Assembly (NCBI GenBank): GCA_946567425.1
Contig: CAMNXF010000011.1
Location: 49,031 to 113,030 of the forward strand
Origin: an uncultured Clostridia bacterium
GTDB taxonomy: Bacteria; Bacillota; Clostridia; Oscillospirales; Ruminococcaceae
Direction: 5' to 3'
Length of the DNA: 64,000 bases
Positions 17,337 through 25,396 of this stretch are shown here, one piece after another. Positions within the stretch are counted from its first letter, which is position 1. Every line of letters starts with the position of its first letter. The translations under genes were made by a program, and so were the position numbers. Under the pieces are notes generated by a model, which was not told the origin of the DNA, searched no databases, and was given only the letters and a program-made list of their open reading frames with translations.

Positions 17337-17376
17337 TAAAATCAGCGGACAGCCGCAAATGATTTTACGATTTTTG

Positions 17377-17397
17377 GCGGAGCGTTCTCCGCTTTTT
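17377..17397 (+). terminator. Terminator-like hairpin inside the MoxR leader (possible attenuator)
   Basis: GCGGAG (17377-17382), CGTT loop, CTCCGC (17387-17392), then TTTTTG. It lies downstream of a perfect promoter and 23 bases before the MoxR start. A GCGGA at 17345-17349 could pair with TCCGC (17388-17392) instead, giving an alternative fold. Regulation is inferred only. Confidence 0.6.
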
Positions 17398-17419
17398 GTT
17401 TTGATTAAAGGAGACTTGT

Positions 17420-18352
17420 ATGATAAAGGAATTGACCGAAAAACTCACCGAAAATATATCCAAGGCGGTTCGCGGCAAGGACGAACAAATAAAGCTGGTA
17501 TGCGCGGCGCTGTTCGCAGGGGGACACGTTCTGCTCGAGGACGTTCCCGGAACGGGAAAAACGCTTTTGGCACGTTCGCTTGCCAGGTCTGTCGACGGCG
17601 ATTTCAGACGCATTCAGTTCACGCCCGATCTGCTTCCGTCCGATATTACGGGAATAAATTTTTACAATATAAAGGAGCAGGAGTTCATGCTGCGGCGCGG
17701 ACCTGTGTTCACGAATATACTGCTTGCCGACGAGGTGAACCGCGCCACTCCGAGAACGCAATCCGCGCTGCTTGAATGTATGGAGGAGCGCCAGACCACT
17801 ATCGACGGCGAAACAATGAAACTCGAAACGCCGTTTTTCGTTATCGCGACCCAGAACCCGACCGAAATTCAAGGAACCTATCCGCTCCCCGAAGCGCAGC
17901 TTGACCGCTTTATGATACGGCTCGCGCTGGGTTATCCCGACAGGGAAGAGGAGATAAAGGTAATAGGCGGCGCGGCATCGTTCGGCGCGGAATCGGAGCT
18001 TAAGGCGGTCTGCACGGGCGCGAATATCCTCGCGGCGCAGAACGCGGTAAACGGCTGCGCGGCGAACGAAGCGGTGTGCGGCTACATTGCCGATGTCGCG
18101 GCGGCGACCCGCAGACACGCGGGCGTTAAGCTGGGGCTTTCAACGCGCGGCGCGGCGGCGTTAAAGCGTATGAGCTGCGCGTTCGCGATGATCGACGGGC
18201 GCGGTTATGCAATGCCGCAGGACGTTCTGGCGGTAGCGCCTTACGTTATTCCTCACCGCTTGATATACAAGGGCTATTCGCAGGACGGCGTAAAGAATGA
18301 TATTCTCAAGCAGATATTGGAGAGCGTTCCCGTGCCTACCGAGAATAATTAA
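17420..18352 (+). CDS. MoxR-family AAA+ ATPase
   Basis: 310 residues. MoxR ATPases act as chaperones that mature partner proteins, typically together with DUF58 and transglutaminase or VWA proteins. Seen: Walker A in LEDVPGTGKTLLARSLA (about 38-54), Walker B in ILLADEVNRATP (about 100-111), sensor-1-like FFVIATQNPTE, and the arginine-rich YPLPEAQLDRFMIRL. The C-terminal lid follows. The next gene, DUF58, starts 11 bases later, the standard pairing. Transcribed from the consensus promoter at 17308. Confidence 0.93.
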   Translation: MIKELTEKLTENISKAVRGKDEQIKLVCAALFAGGHVLLEDVPGTGKTLLARSLARSVDGDFRRIQFTPDLLPSDITGINFYNIKEQEFMLRRGPVFTNILLADEVNRATPRTQSALLECMEERQTTIDGETMKLETPFFVIATQNPTEIQGTYPLPEAQLDRFMIRLALGYPDREEEIKVIGGAASFGAESELKAVCTGANILAAQNAVNGCAANEAVCGYIADVAAATRRHAGVKLGLSTRGAAALKRMSCAFAMIDGRGYAMPQDVLAVAPYVIPHRLIYKGYSQDGVKNDILKQILESVPVPTENN

Positions 18353-18363
18353 CGAGGTTTACT

Positions 18364-19491
18364 ATGGAGCTTATTGCAATGGCGCTTATTCTGGCGGCAC
18401 TTGTTGTGGGGCAGTATATTCTTTATGAGAAAATCGGTCTGAAAAAGGTCGATTACAAGCTGTCGATAAGCACCCCCGAAGCGTTTGAGAACGACGTTAT
18501 TGAGATAGTTGAGGAAATTGAAAACGCGAAATGTCTGCCTCTCGTGTGGGTGCGCAGCGAGATAAGCTGTTCGCCGTGGCTGACCTTTAAGGGGCAGACG
18601 CTGTTCCGTAACGAACGTGACGAGCAGCGCGGTCTGATATCAGGAATTTTTGTGCTGCGCGGTTACCGCAAGTGCCGCCGCGTCTGGAGAGTAAAGTGTG
18701 AAAAGCGCGGCATAATGACGATAGACAACGTTATCATCACTGCGAGCGACCTGTTCGGCTTGTCAAAGAACGCAATGATATTAAAGCTTACCAATGAGGT
18801 GCGTGTGCTGCCCGTTCCCGTAGAAACGGATACGGGTGAGCTTTCGGGAGATATGTTTATCGGCAACGTTCAGGTGCGGCGGTTTGTGCTGCCTGACCCG
18901 TTTATGATAAGCGGAGCGAGGGAGTACACGGGGCGCGAGCCCATGAACCGTATTCACTGGCAGCAAACAGCCAAAACAGGCAATTTAATGGCTTATAAAA
19001 ACGAATTTACGACCGAACGACGCATTATGGTGATACTCAATATGCAGCGCAATGTGAGCGCCTACGATCAGCCGATGACTCTGTCAGTGCTGGAATCGCA
19101 GATAAAGGCTGCAGCGTTCGTGTTTGACTATTGCGGCAAGGTGAACGCAGAGTTTGCTCTCGCTGTAAATGCAGCCGAACGTCTGTATATCCCGCCTGCC
19201 GAGGGCTACGCGCATTTTATGAATGCGCTGCGGCGGCTCGCGGAGCTGGAGAACGTCTGCGGTGAACGGCTTGACGATATGATAATGACGCTTGACTGCA
19301 ACGAGTTCACCGATATAATACTGATAACCGCCTGCGTTACCGAGCGGACCTGCGATATTCTGTCGGGGCTGTCGAGCGTAGGGAAGTGCTGCAAGGTGTT
19401 CACGGTCGGACTGAATGAGGACGAGGAAATGCTTCTGCCGATGTGCGAAGTGGTGCATATTCCGCGTGTCGGCTATCGCGAGGTGAAATAA
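18364..19491 (+). CDS. DUF58 domain protein
   Basis: 375 residues. One N-terminal hydrophobic helix (about 1-20), a beta-rich region, then the DUF58 core with YTGREPMNRIHWQQTAKTG (about 187-205) and VILNMQRN. DUF58 proteins are VWA-like partners of MoxR ATPases. Its stop codon overlaps the next start (TAATG at 19489-19493), showing translational coupling to the broken membrane protein gene that follows. Confidence 0.9.
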   Translation: MELIAMALILAALVVGQYILYEKIGLKKVDYKLSISTPEAFENDVIEIVEEIENAKCLPLVWVRSEISCSPWLTFKGQTLFRNERDEQRGLISGIFVLRGYRKCRRVWRVKCEKRGIMTIDNVIITASDLFGLSKNAMILKLTNEVRVLPVPVETDTGELSGDMFIGNVQVRRFVLPDPFMISGAREYTGREPMNRIHWQQTAKTGNLMAYKNEFTTERRIMVILNMQRNVSAYDQPMTLSVLESQIKAAAFVFDYCGKVNAEFALAVNAAERLYIPPAEGYAHFMNALRRLAELENVCGERLDDMIMTLDCNEFTDIILITACVTERTCDILSGLSSVGKCCKVFTVGLNEDEEMLLPMCEVVHIPRVGYREVK

Positions 19492-19889
19492 TGACCGAAC
19501 CGAAAATTCTGAAAGCTGCCGCCGTTTTCGGGCAGTTTCTGGCAATATTCCCGTTTGCGGTGCTGATGTGCGGCGTGGGATTAAACAGCTATGAAACATG
19601 GACTTATTTTGCGGCTTACGCGGTTTGGGCGGCGTTTTATGCTATGGGGAGACTTTCGGGAAAACTCGTGCGCGAACTTGAGCTGAGCGGAAAGCCCTCG
19701 AAAAAGGCGCAGCCTGTTGTGCTGTTCCTGTCGCGTATCGCGGTAATTTTCCCCGCTGCTGTTTTTGTTTTCGCGGTAATCGCGCTGAAGATAACAAGCA
19801 TGGTATTTTTCTATGTACTGCCCGCGGGAATTATTGCGTATTTCGGCGCTCACGGCTGCACGGGCAAAGGATACTCGGACGTTTTTTAG
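19491..19889 (+). CDS. N-terminal half of a membrane protein split by an in-frame TAG
   Basis: 132 residues to the TAG at 19887-19889, with four hydrophobic helices (around residues 8-30, 38-55, 78-100 and 101-120). ATG 19491 overlaps the DUF58 stop by one base. The frame stays open directly after the TAG and continues, in the same phase, as RGWFALYFISAIIAAVML and then the protein below. The two pieces together make a roughly 440-residue multi-helix protein, the expected third member of a MoxR-DUF58 operon (often a transglutaminase or DUF4129-like membrane protein). TAG ends normal genes elsewhere in this window, so general TAG recoding is unlikely. Sequencing error, recent nonsense mutation or readthrough are the choices. 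Confidence 0.7.
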   Translation: MTEPKILKAAAVFGQFLAIFPFAVLMCGVGLNSYETWTYFAAYAVWAAFYAMGRLSGKLVRELELSGKPSKKAQPVVLFLSRIAVIFPAAVFVFAVIALKITSMVFFYVLPAGIIAYFGAHGCTGKGYSDVF

Positions 19890-19937
19890 CGCGGGTGGTT
19901 CGCGCTCTACTTTATATCGGCGATAATTGCCGCGGTA

Positions 19938-20813
19938 ATGCTCTGGTCCACTCACGAGGAAGAACTTGCCGCGAACGGTATTTTTCAGCTTTGTATCGGC
20001 TTTGCGCTGATAATACTTATATCTGCACTGCTCGCCAACCAGACGAATATCGACGTCTGCACCAAACAGCGCGCCGGCGGAAAATCGGTGCTTCCGAGCG
20101 GACTGCGGCGTTACAACGCCTTGCTTATCGTAGTTATCTGTTCGGTGACTATCGGGCTGTTTCTGTTCGCGAGACCGCTTGCGGAACTTGTGAAACTGGT
20201 GATCTCGCTTATTGGACGGGGCATTCTGTTTATTTTCAGATTATTGGGAAGTCTTGTGCAGACCGATCTCGACAGCACAGAACCCGATCCTGCTCCGGGA
20301 GATGTAGGTCAGATCGTTCCCTCCGAGCCGGCAAGCATTTTGGCGAACGTTGTTTTCGTGTTACTGATATTCAGTATGATCTTGTTGATTTTTCGCCTAA
20401 GAAGGCAGATATGGAGCGCGATAAAAAGTATTTTTGAGCCGCTTTTCCGCAAAGGGAAAGAGGGGGCGGATATTCCTTTTTACGATGAATTTCTGGTGAG
20501 CGACTCGAGGAAGCTCACTCCGAGAGCGCGCCGCCGTGCCGAACGCGAGCTTGTCAAGCAATACGCTCGCGAGAGCGACCCGTCGCGGAAGTACCGTTTC
20601 GGCTATGCGCTTTTTCTGCTGCGTCTCGGGAAGACCAATCAACCGCCAATCCCCGCCGACACGACGTCGGCTCACCGTGAAAAGGGCGAAAGCGCGTTCG
20701 AGACAAACCTCGGAGGCTTTTCGGAAACGTACAACCGCGTGCGTTACGGCAATTCCACGCCTACCGTGGAGGAGCTTGCGCATCAGGAAGAGTTTCTTAA
20801 CGACATAAAGTGA
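19938..20813 (+). CDS. C-terminal half of the split membrane protein
   Basis: 291 residues if translated from ATG 19938; the same frame extends back to the TAG at 19887. It has three or four further helices, including IFQLCIGFALIILISALL, a long hydrophobic block near 70-105, and ILANVVFVLLIFSMILLIFRL. The soluble tail carries LTPRARRRAERELVKQYA and RFGYALFLLRLGK, a helical segment like those after the membrane part of DUF4129/transglutaminase-type proteins. No convincing ribosome site stands before ATG 19938, which argues that it is not an independent gene. Confidence 0.65.
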   Translation: MLWSTHEEELAANGIFQLCIGFALIILISALLANQTNIDVCTKQRAGGKSVLPSGLRRYNALLIVVICSVTIGLFLFARPLAELVKLVISLIGRGILFIFRLLGSLVQTDLDSTEPDPAPGDVGQIVPSEPASILANVVFVLLIFSMILLIFRLRRQIWSAIKSIFEPLFRKGKEGADIPFYDEFLVSDSRKLTPRARRRAERELVKQYARESDPSRKYRFGYALFLLRLGKTNQPPIPADTTSAHREKGESAFETNLGGFSETYNRVRYGNSTPTVEELAHQEEFLNDIK

Positions 20814-20820
20814 GGTAATT

Positions 20821-21222
20821 ATGAGCATAAACTATACGGACAAACGGGAGTTCACAGAAAAGCAGGCAGAGGAGCTTTTCCTGTCGGTGGAGTGGGCGAG
20901 CGGAAAGTACCCCGAGCGGCTCTACAAGGCACTTCAAAACTGTGAGACGGTCTACACGGCATGGGACGGCGAACGGCTTGTCGGGCTTGCCAACGCTATC
21001 GACGACGGCGCGATGACCGCTTACGTCCACTATCTGCTCGTGCACCCCGACTATCAGGGCAAGGGTATCGGCAGGGAGCTTATGGAGCTGATGAAGCTGC
21101 ATTACGCCGACTTTCCGTATTTTTTTCTTGTAGCGGAAAATCCGCCGCTTGTCGGGTATTATGAGGCTCTGGGATTTGCAAAGGAGAATAACACCGGCGT
21201 TATGGCTATAAATAAGAAATAA
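20821..21222 (+). CDS. GNAT-family N-acetyltransferase
   Basis: 133 residues. The acetyl-CoA binding motif A is clear: VHYLLVHPDYQGKGIGRELM (about 70-89), with the QGKGIG loop. C-terminal YYEALGFAKENNTGVMA is motif B. Target unknown. It begins 7 bases after the split membrane gene, with GAGG upstream, and ends 19 bases before metH, so it may join both transcripts. Confidence 0.9.
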   Translation: MSINYTDKREFTEKQAEELFLSVEWASGKYPERLYKALQNCETVYTAWDGERLVGLANAIDDGAMTAYVHYLLVHPDYQGKGIGRELMELMKLHYADFPYFFLVAENPPLVGYYEALGFAKENNTGVMAINKK

Positions 21223-21241
21223 AAGAACGGAGCAAGGAAAG

Positions 21242-23629
21242 ATGATATTTAGGGAACTTCTTGAAAACAAGGAATTTGTGTTGCTTGACGGGGCAATGGG
21301 AACAATGCTCCAGAAAAGCGGCTTGAAGCTCGGCGGCATTCCCGAGGAGCTGAACTTCACGAACCCCGCGCTTATTGAAGATATCCACCGCGAATATATC
21401 AAGGCGGGCGCAATGGCGGTTTACGCGAACACGTTCGGCGCGAATCGTCACAAGCTGCTTGGCAGTAAATATTCGGTAACGGAGACCGTGCAAAAAGGCA
21501 TTGAGATCGCGAAAAAGGCGTGCGCGGGCACGGACGCTCTCGTGGCACTGGATGTCGGCTCGCTCGGCAGAATGCTCCGTCCTACGGGCGATCTCCCCGT
21601 TGACGAGGCTTATGAGATGTTCAAGGAGATAATGCTCGCAGGCAGGGGAGCTGACTTTGTCGTCCTCGAGACCATGACCGACCTCATGGAGATAAAAACC
21701 GCGCTGCTCGCCGCCAAAGAGAACACTGATCTACCCGTTGTCTGCACGATGACGTTCGAGAAAAATCTGCGCACATTCACGGGCTGCACGGTCGCTTCAA
21801 TGGCGCTGACCCTCGGCGGAATGGGCGCGGATGTTATTGGCATGAACTGCTCGCTCGGTCCCGACGAGGCAATGCCTATCGTCGAGGAGCTTCTGAAATG
21901 GAGCGAAGCGCCCGTGCTGATACGCCCCAATGCGGGACTTCCCGACCCGAAAACCAATGAGTACAGCATTACTCAGTCCGAGTATGCGGAAATCATGTCG
22001 CAAATTGCCGATAAGGGCGTGAAGCTGCTCGGCGGTTGCTGCGGCACGACCCCCGAGTTCATCGCCGAGGTAGCGAAACGGCTTGACGGAAAGAAATTTT
22101 CGCGCGTTATGCCCGAGATACCTGCGGCGGTTTGTTCGGCAAGCAGCGTCGTAACCGTTGATACTGTTCGCGTTATCGGCGAACGAATCAACCCGACGGG
22201 CAAAAAGCTCTTCAAGGAGGCTCTTAAACGCCGCGATCTTGACTACATTATGAAACAGGCGATCGAGCAGACCGAGGGCGGCGCGGAGATACTCGACGTG
22301 AACGTCGGGCTACCCGATATCGACGAGCGTGAAATGATGCTCGCGGCGGTTGACGCGGTGCAGTCTGTGACCGACGCTCCGCTGCAGATCGACACCACTG
22401 AAACGGACGTGCTTGAAGCGGCTCTTCGCAGTGTTTCGGGCAAGCCTATCGTCAATTCTGTGAACGGCGAGGACGAAAAGCTCGAAGCCGTTCTGCCGCT
22501 CGTTAAGAAGTACGGTGCGGCGGTTATCGGTCTGGCGCTCGACAAGGACGGCATTCCCAAGACCGCCGAGAGGCGCTTCGAGATAGCCGAGAAGATACTG
22601 AAACGCGCTCTGGAATACGGCATACCTCGCCGCGACGTGTATATCGACTGCCTTACACTCACCGCCTCGGCGGAGCAGGACAACGTTATGGAAACCGTCA
22701 AGGCTATGTGCATGGTGCGCGAGCGGTTGGGGCTGAAAAATGTCCTCGGCGTGTCCAACATCTCGTTCGGGCTGCCCAACCGTGAGCTTGTCAACACTAC
22801 GTTCCTCACAATGGCAATGAACAGCGGACTCGATCTGCCGATAATGAATCCCAACTCGGCGGCGATGATCGGCGCGGTACGGGCGTTCCGTCTGCTGTCG
22901 GGCTACGACAGAAACGGCGCGGATTTTATCGGGCAGTATGCGAATGTCAAGCTTGTGACGCAGACGGCGGGCACTGCCGAAGCTCCGTCGGCGGTCACGG
23001 TAAGCGGCGACATTGCTCACGCAGTTGCGAACGGTCTGAAAGCCGAGTGCGCCGCCGCTGCGGAAAAACTTCTCGCGGACGGTATGGAGCCAATGGAGCT
23101 TATAAACGAAAAACTCATTCCCGCGCTTGACGAGGCGGGCGATAAGTTCGAGAAAGGAAAAATTTTCCTGCCGCAGCTTATTCAGTCGGCGGGCGCGGCA
23201 CAGGCGGCATTTGACGTGGTGAAGAAAGCCATTTCCGCGCGCGGCGGCGAAAGTGAGAGCCGAGGGCGCGTTGTTCTGGCAACGGTCAAGGGCGACGTTC
23301 ACGATATCGGAAAAAATATTGTGAAAACGCTGCTGGAAAATTACGGCTTTGAGGTGATAGATCTTGGCAAGGATGTTGAATATCAAGCCGTCGTTGATGC
23401 GGCAATAAAATATGATGTTCGGCTGGTGGGCTTGTCGGCGCTGATGACGACCACGCTCAAGAGCATGGAGGGCACGATAAAGCTGCTTCGCGACAGTAAA
23501 GTCGACTGCAAAATAGTCGTAGGCGGCGCGGTTCTCACGCCCGAATACGCGGAAAAGATCGGCGCGGACTTCTACGCAAAGGACGCAAAGGAAACCGTTG
23601 ATATCGCGAAACGCGTTTACGGCGGTTGA
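21242..23629 (+). CDS. metH: Cobalamin-dependent methionine synthase lacking the reactivation domain
   Basis: 795 residues. Transfers methyl from methyltetrahydrofolate through cobalamin to homocysteine. Domains in order: homocysteine-binding barrel (1-290, zinc Cys in GMNCSLGP and GGCCGTTPE), pterin-binding barrel (about 310-570, VIGERINPTGKK, VNVGLPDID), cap helices (about 590-670), and B12-binding Rossmann domain (about 675-795) with GDVHDIGKNIV, whose His ligates cobalt, and the VGLSALMTTT strand. The classical ~330-residue AdoMet reactivation domain is missing. This is common in Clostridia, where a separate activator may serve; none is seen here. No cobalamin riboswitch was visible upstream. 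Confidence 0.93.
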   Translation: MIFRELLENKEFVLLDGAMGTMLQKSGLKLGGIPEELNFTNPALIEDIHREYIKAGAMAVYANTFGANRHKLLGSKYSVTETVQKGIEIAKKACAGTDALVALDVGSLGRMLRPTGDLPVDEAYEMFKEIMLAGRGADFVVLETMTDLMEIKTALLAAKENTDLPVVCTMTFEKNLRTFTGCTVASMALTLGGMGADVIGMNCSLGPDEAMPIVEELLKWSEAPVLIRPNAGLPDPKTNEYSITQSEYAEIMSQIADKGVKLLGGCCGTTPEFIAEVAKRLDGKKFSRVMPEIPAAVCSASSVVTVDTVRVIGERINPTGKKLFKEALKRRDLDYIMKQAIEQTEGGAEILDVNVGLPDIDEREMMLAAVDAVQSVTDAPLQIDTTETDVLEAALRSVSGKPIVNSVNGEDEKLEAVLPLVKKYGAAVIGLALDKDGIPKTAERRFEIAEKILKRALEYGIPRRDVYIDCLTLTASAEQDNVMETVKAMCMVRERLGLKNVLGVSNISFGLPNRELVNTTFLTMAMNSGLDLPIMNPNSAAMIGAVRAFRLLSGYDRNGADFIGQYANVKLVTQTAGTAEAPSAVTVSGDIAHAVANGLKAECAAAAEKLLADGMEPMELINEKLIPALDEAGDKFEKGKIFLPQLIQSAGAAQAAFDVVKKAISARGGESESRGRVVLATVKGDVHDIGKNIVKTLLENYGFEVIDLGKDVEYQAVVDAAIKYDVRLVGLSALMTTTLKSMEGTIKLLRDSKVDCKIVVGGAVLTPEYAEKIGADFYAKDAKETVDIAKRVYGG

Positions 23630-23665
23630 ACGTTCTGTGAAATTTTTTAGCGAGTACTTTTTGGA

Positions 23666-23695
23666 GAATATCAAATCCGATTTCCGACAATAATA
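23666..23695 (+). promoter_or_regulatory. Possible sigma-F/sigma-G promoter of sigG
   Basis: GAATA (23666-23670), 18-base spacer, AATAATA (23689-23695), one base off the CATxxTA -10 form. In Bacillus sigG is read by sigma-F and sigma-G. Transcripts would start near 23701-23703, after the left arm of the leader hairpin. Confidence 0.45.
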
Positions 23696-23727
23696 CTTGT
23701 ACCAAGTAAAAGTCGGAGGTCGGATTT
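23673..23727 (+). promoter_or_regulatory. Hairpin that buries the sigG Shine-Dalgarno sequence
   Basis: Bases 23673-23688 pair with 23712-23727 in a continuous 16-bp stem (two G-U pairs). The loop holds a smaller ACTTG/CAAGT hairpin. The GGAGG at 23715-23719 lies inside the stem, one base after which the ATG at 23729 begins to be approached. RNA that reads through from metH would hide the ribosome site; RNA started at the putative promoter at 23666-23695 would lack the left arm. Confidence 0.7.
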
Positions 23728-23728
23728 T

Positions 23729-24499
23729 ATGTATTATAACAAGGTAGAAATAAGCGGGGTCAATACGTCAAAGCTGAAGGTACTGAAGGAAGCGGAAAAA
23801 ATGGAGCTGCTTAAACGTGTAAAACAGGGTGATATGCAGGCTCGTGAGGATCTTATCAGAGGAAATCTGCGCCTTGTACTGAGCGTTATACAACGCTTTA
23901 TGGGCAGGGGAGAGAGCGCGGACGATTTGTTTCAGGTGGGGTGCATAGGGCTTATCAAGGCAATAGATAATTTCGACATAAGCCAGCCTGTGAGGTTTTC
24001 AACGTATGCAGTACCTATGATAATGGGCGAACTCCGCCGATATCTGCGCGACAATGCCCCTGTGCGTGTAAGCCGTTCCGTGCGCGATCTTGCGTACAAG
24101 GCAATGCAGGCAAAGGAGAAGCTCACCGCCGAAAAGGGCTGCGAACCGCGCGTTGAGGATATTGCCAAGGAAATAGGTGTGCCGCGACAAGACGTGGTTA
24201 TCGCGCTTGAAGCGATAAGCGAGCCTATATCGCTGTACGAGCCCGTGTTCTCGGAATCGGGGGATACAATTTATGTGCTCGATCAGCTTGGCGACCACAA
24301 CGACGATATGAACTGGCTGAACGAAATTTCGCTCAAGGAGGCGATCGCGCAGCTCGGCAAACGCGAAAAAAGAATCCTCAACCTGCGCTTTTTCCGAGGA
24401 AAAACACAGGTTGAGGTCGCAAAGGAGATCGGGATAAGTCAGGCGCAGGTCTCGCGGCTGGAAAAGGGCGCGCTTAATAAAATAAAGAACCGCATTTAG
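23729..24499 (+). CDS. sigG: RNA polymerase sporulation sigma factor sigma-G
   Basis: Late forespore sigma factor. 256 residues, standard. N-terminal KVEISGVNTSKLKVL is the sigma-G signature region bound by anti-sigma factors. Region 2 includes DLFQVGCIGLIKAIDNFD and RFSTYAVPMIMGELRRYLRD; region 4 ends with TQVEVAKEIGISQAQVSRLEKGAL. In Bacillus sigG follows spoIIGA-sigE in the same direction. Here it is convergent with sigE, sits behind metH, and its stop codon TAG (24497-24499) is the first three bases of a MITE-like element. Confidence 0.96.
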   Translation: MYYNKVEISGVNTSKLKVLKEAEKMELLKRVKQGDMQAREDLIRGNLRLVLSVIQRFMGRGESADDLFQVGCIGLIKAIDNFDISQPVRFSTYAVPMIMGELRRYLRDNAPVRVSRSVRDLAYKAMQAKEKLTAEKGCEPRVEDIAKEIGVPRQDVVIALEAISEPISLYEPVFSESGDTIYVLDQLGDHNDDMNWLNEISLKEAIAQLGKREKRILNLRFFRGKTQVEVAKEIGISQAQVSRLEKGALNKIKNRI

Positions 24500-24663
24500 A
24501 GCGTGTTCACATTAACCGAAATGTCCGGATTTCGAAGCGAAATTTTGCGCATTTCGAGGCGAAAATTCGCAGACGTACTGTATGTACTTCAAGAATTTTT
24601 AACGAAGAAAGGCGCAAAATTCGCCGAAAGACGGGCGTTGAGCGTTAATGTGAACACGCTCTA
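24497..24663. mobile_element. MITE-like element with perfect 20-bp terminal inverted repeats
   Basis: A 167-bp segment bounded by TAGAGCGTGTTCACATTAAC (24497-24516) and its exact reverse complement (24644-24663). The interior is also a long imperfect palindrome: GCGAAATTTTGCGC (left) matches GCGCAAAATTCGC (right). There is no coding capacity. It fills the whole gap between convergent sigG and sigE, and each end supplies the TAG stop codon of the adjacent gene. The folded RNA could act as a bidirectional terminator. No second copy was found by eye in this window. No clear target-site duplication is seen. Confidence 0.75.
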
Positions 24664-25380
24664 GTTGCACACCTTTTCCAATTCCTCACGTAACTGCTTG
24701 ATAATACGCTTTTCGAGCCGCGAGATGTAGCTTTGGGAAATACCTATCTCGTCGGCGACTTCCTTTTGAGTTTTCTCCTTGCAGCCGTTCAAACCGAACC
24801 GCATTTCCATTATTTTCCTTTCACGTTCGCCGAGGTGATTTACTGCGTCGTGGAGCAGTTGCTTTTCGACCTCCTCCTCGATGTGCGAATTAACGCAGTC
24901 GTTATCCGTGCCGAGAACGTCCGAGAGCAGCAACTCGTTGCCGTCCCAATCAACGTTCAGCGGCTCGTCTATCGAAATGTCGTAACGGTATTGCGAATAT
25001 TTGCGCAGATACATCAGAATTTCGTTTTCAATGCAGCGCGAAGCGTAGGTCGCAAGCTTGATGTTCTTGTCGGGGCTGAACGTGTTCACAGCTTTGATAA
25101 GTCCTACCGTGCCAATCGAGATGAGGTCCTCAAGCCATATTCCCGTATTCTCAAACTTTTTGGCGATATACACGACAAGCCGCAGATTGTGCACTATCAG
25201 CATATCACGCGCCTTGTCAAAGTCGGTCTCCATGAGCTTGAACGCCGCCTCTTCCTCGTCTTTGGTGAGCGGCGCGGGGAGCTGCTCCGAGCCGTTTATG
25301 TAGTGGACGTAATTTTCGGCTTTCTTCGCGAACAATTTGTCCGCGGCGAGCCGTATCTGCCGTAAAAATTTCTTCAGCAT
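24661..25380 (-). CDS. sigE: RNA polymerase sporulation sigma factor sigma-E (pro-form)
   Basis: Early mother-cell sigma factor, made as an inactive precursor. 239 residues. The first ~28 residues are the amphipathic pro-sequence (basic, [13 protein letters not shown]) removed by SpoIIGA. Then [76 protein letters not shown] and region 4 [20 protein letters not shown], all diagnostic. 16 bases downstream of spoIIGA. The stop TAG (24661-24663) is contributed by the MITE-like element. Confidence 0.96.
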   Translation of the reverse strand: MLKKFLRQIRLAADKLFAKKAENYVHYINGSEQLPAPLTKDEEEAAFKLMETDFDKARDMLIVHNLRLVVYIAKKFENTGIWLEDLISIGTVGLIKAVNTFSPDKNIKLATYASRCIENEILMYLRKYSQYRYDISIDEPLNVDWDGNELLLSDVLGTDNDCVNSHIEEEVEKQLLHDAVNHLGERERKIMEMRFGLNGCKEKTQKEVADEIGISQSYISRLEKRIIKQLREELEKVCN

Positions 25381-25396
25381 AGCTATTCCTCCGTAT

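Noticed and set aside
22310..23674. A 454-codon minus-strand frame under metH
   Set aside because: Antisense shadow of metH, typical of a codon-biased gene; no recognisable domain.
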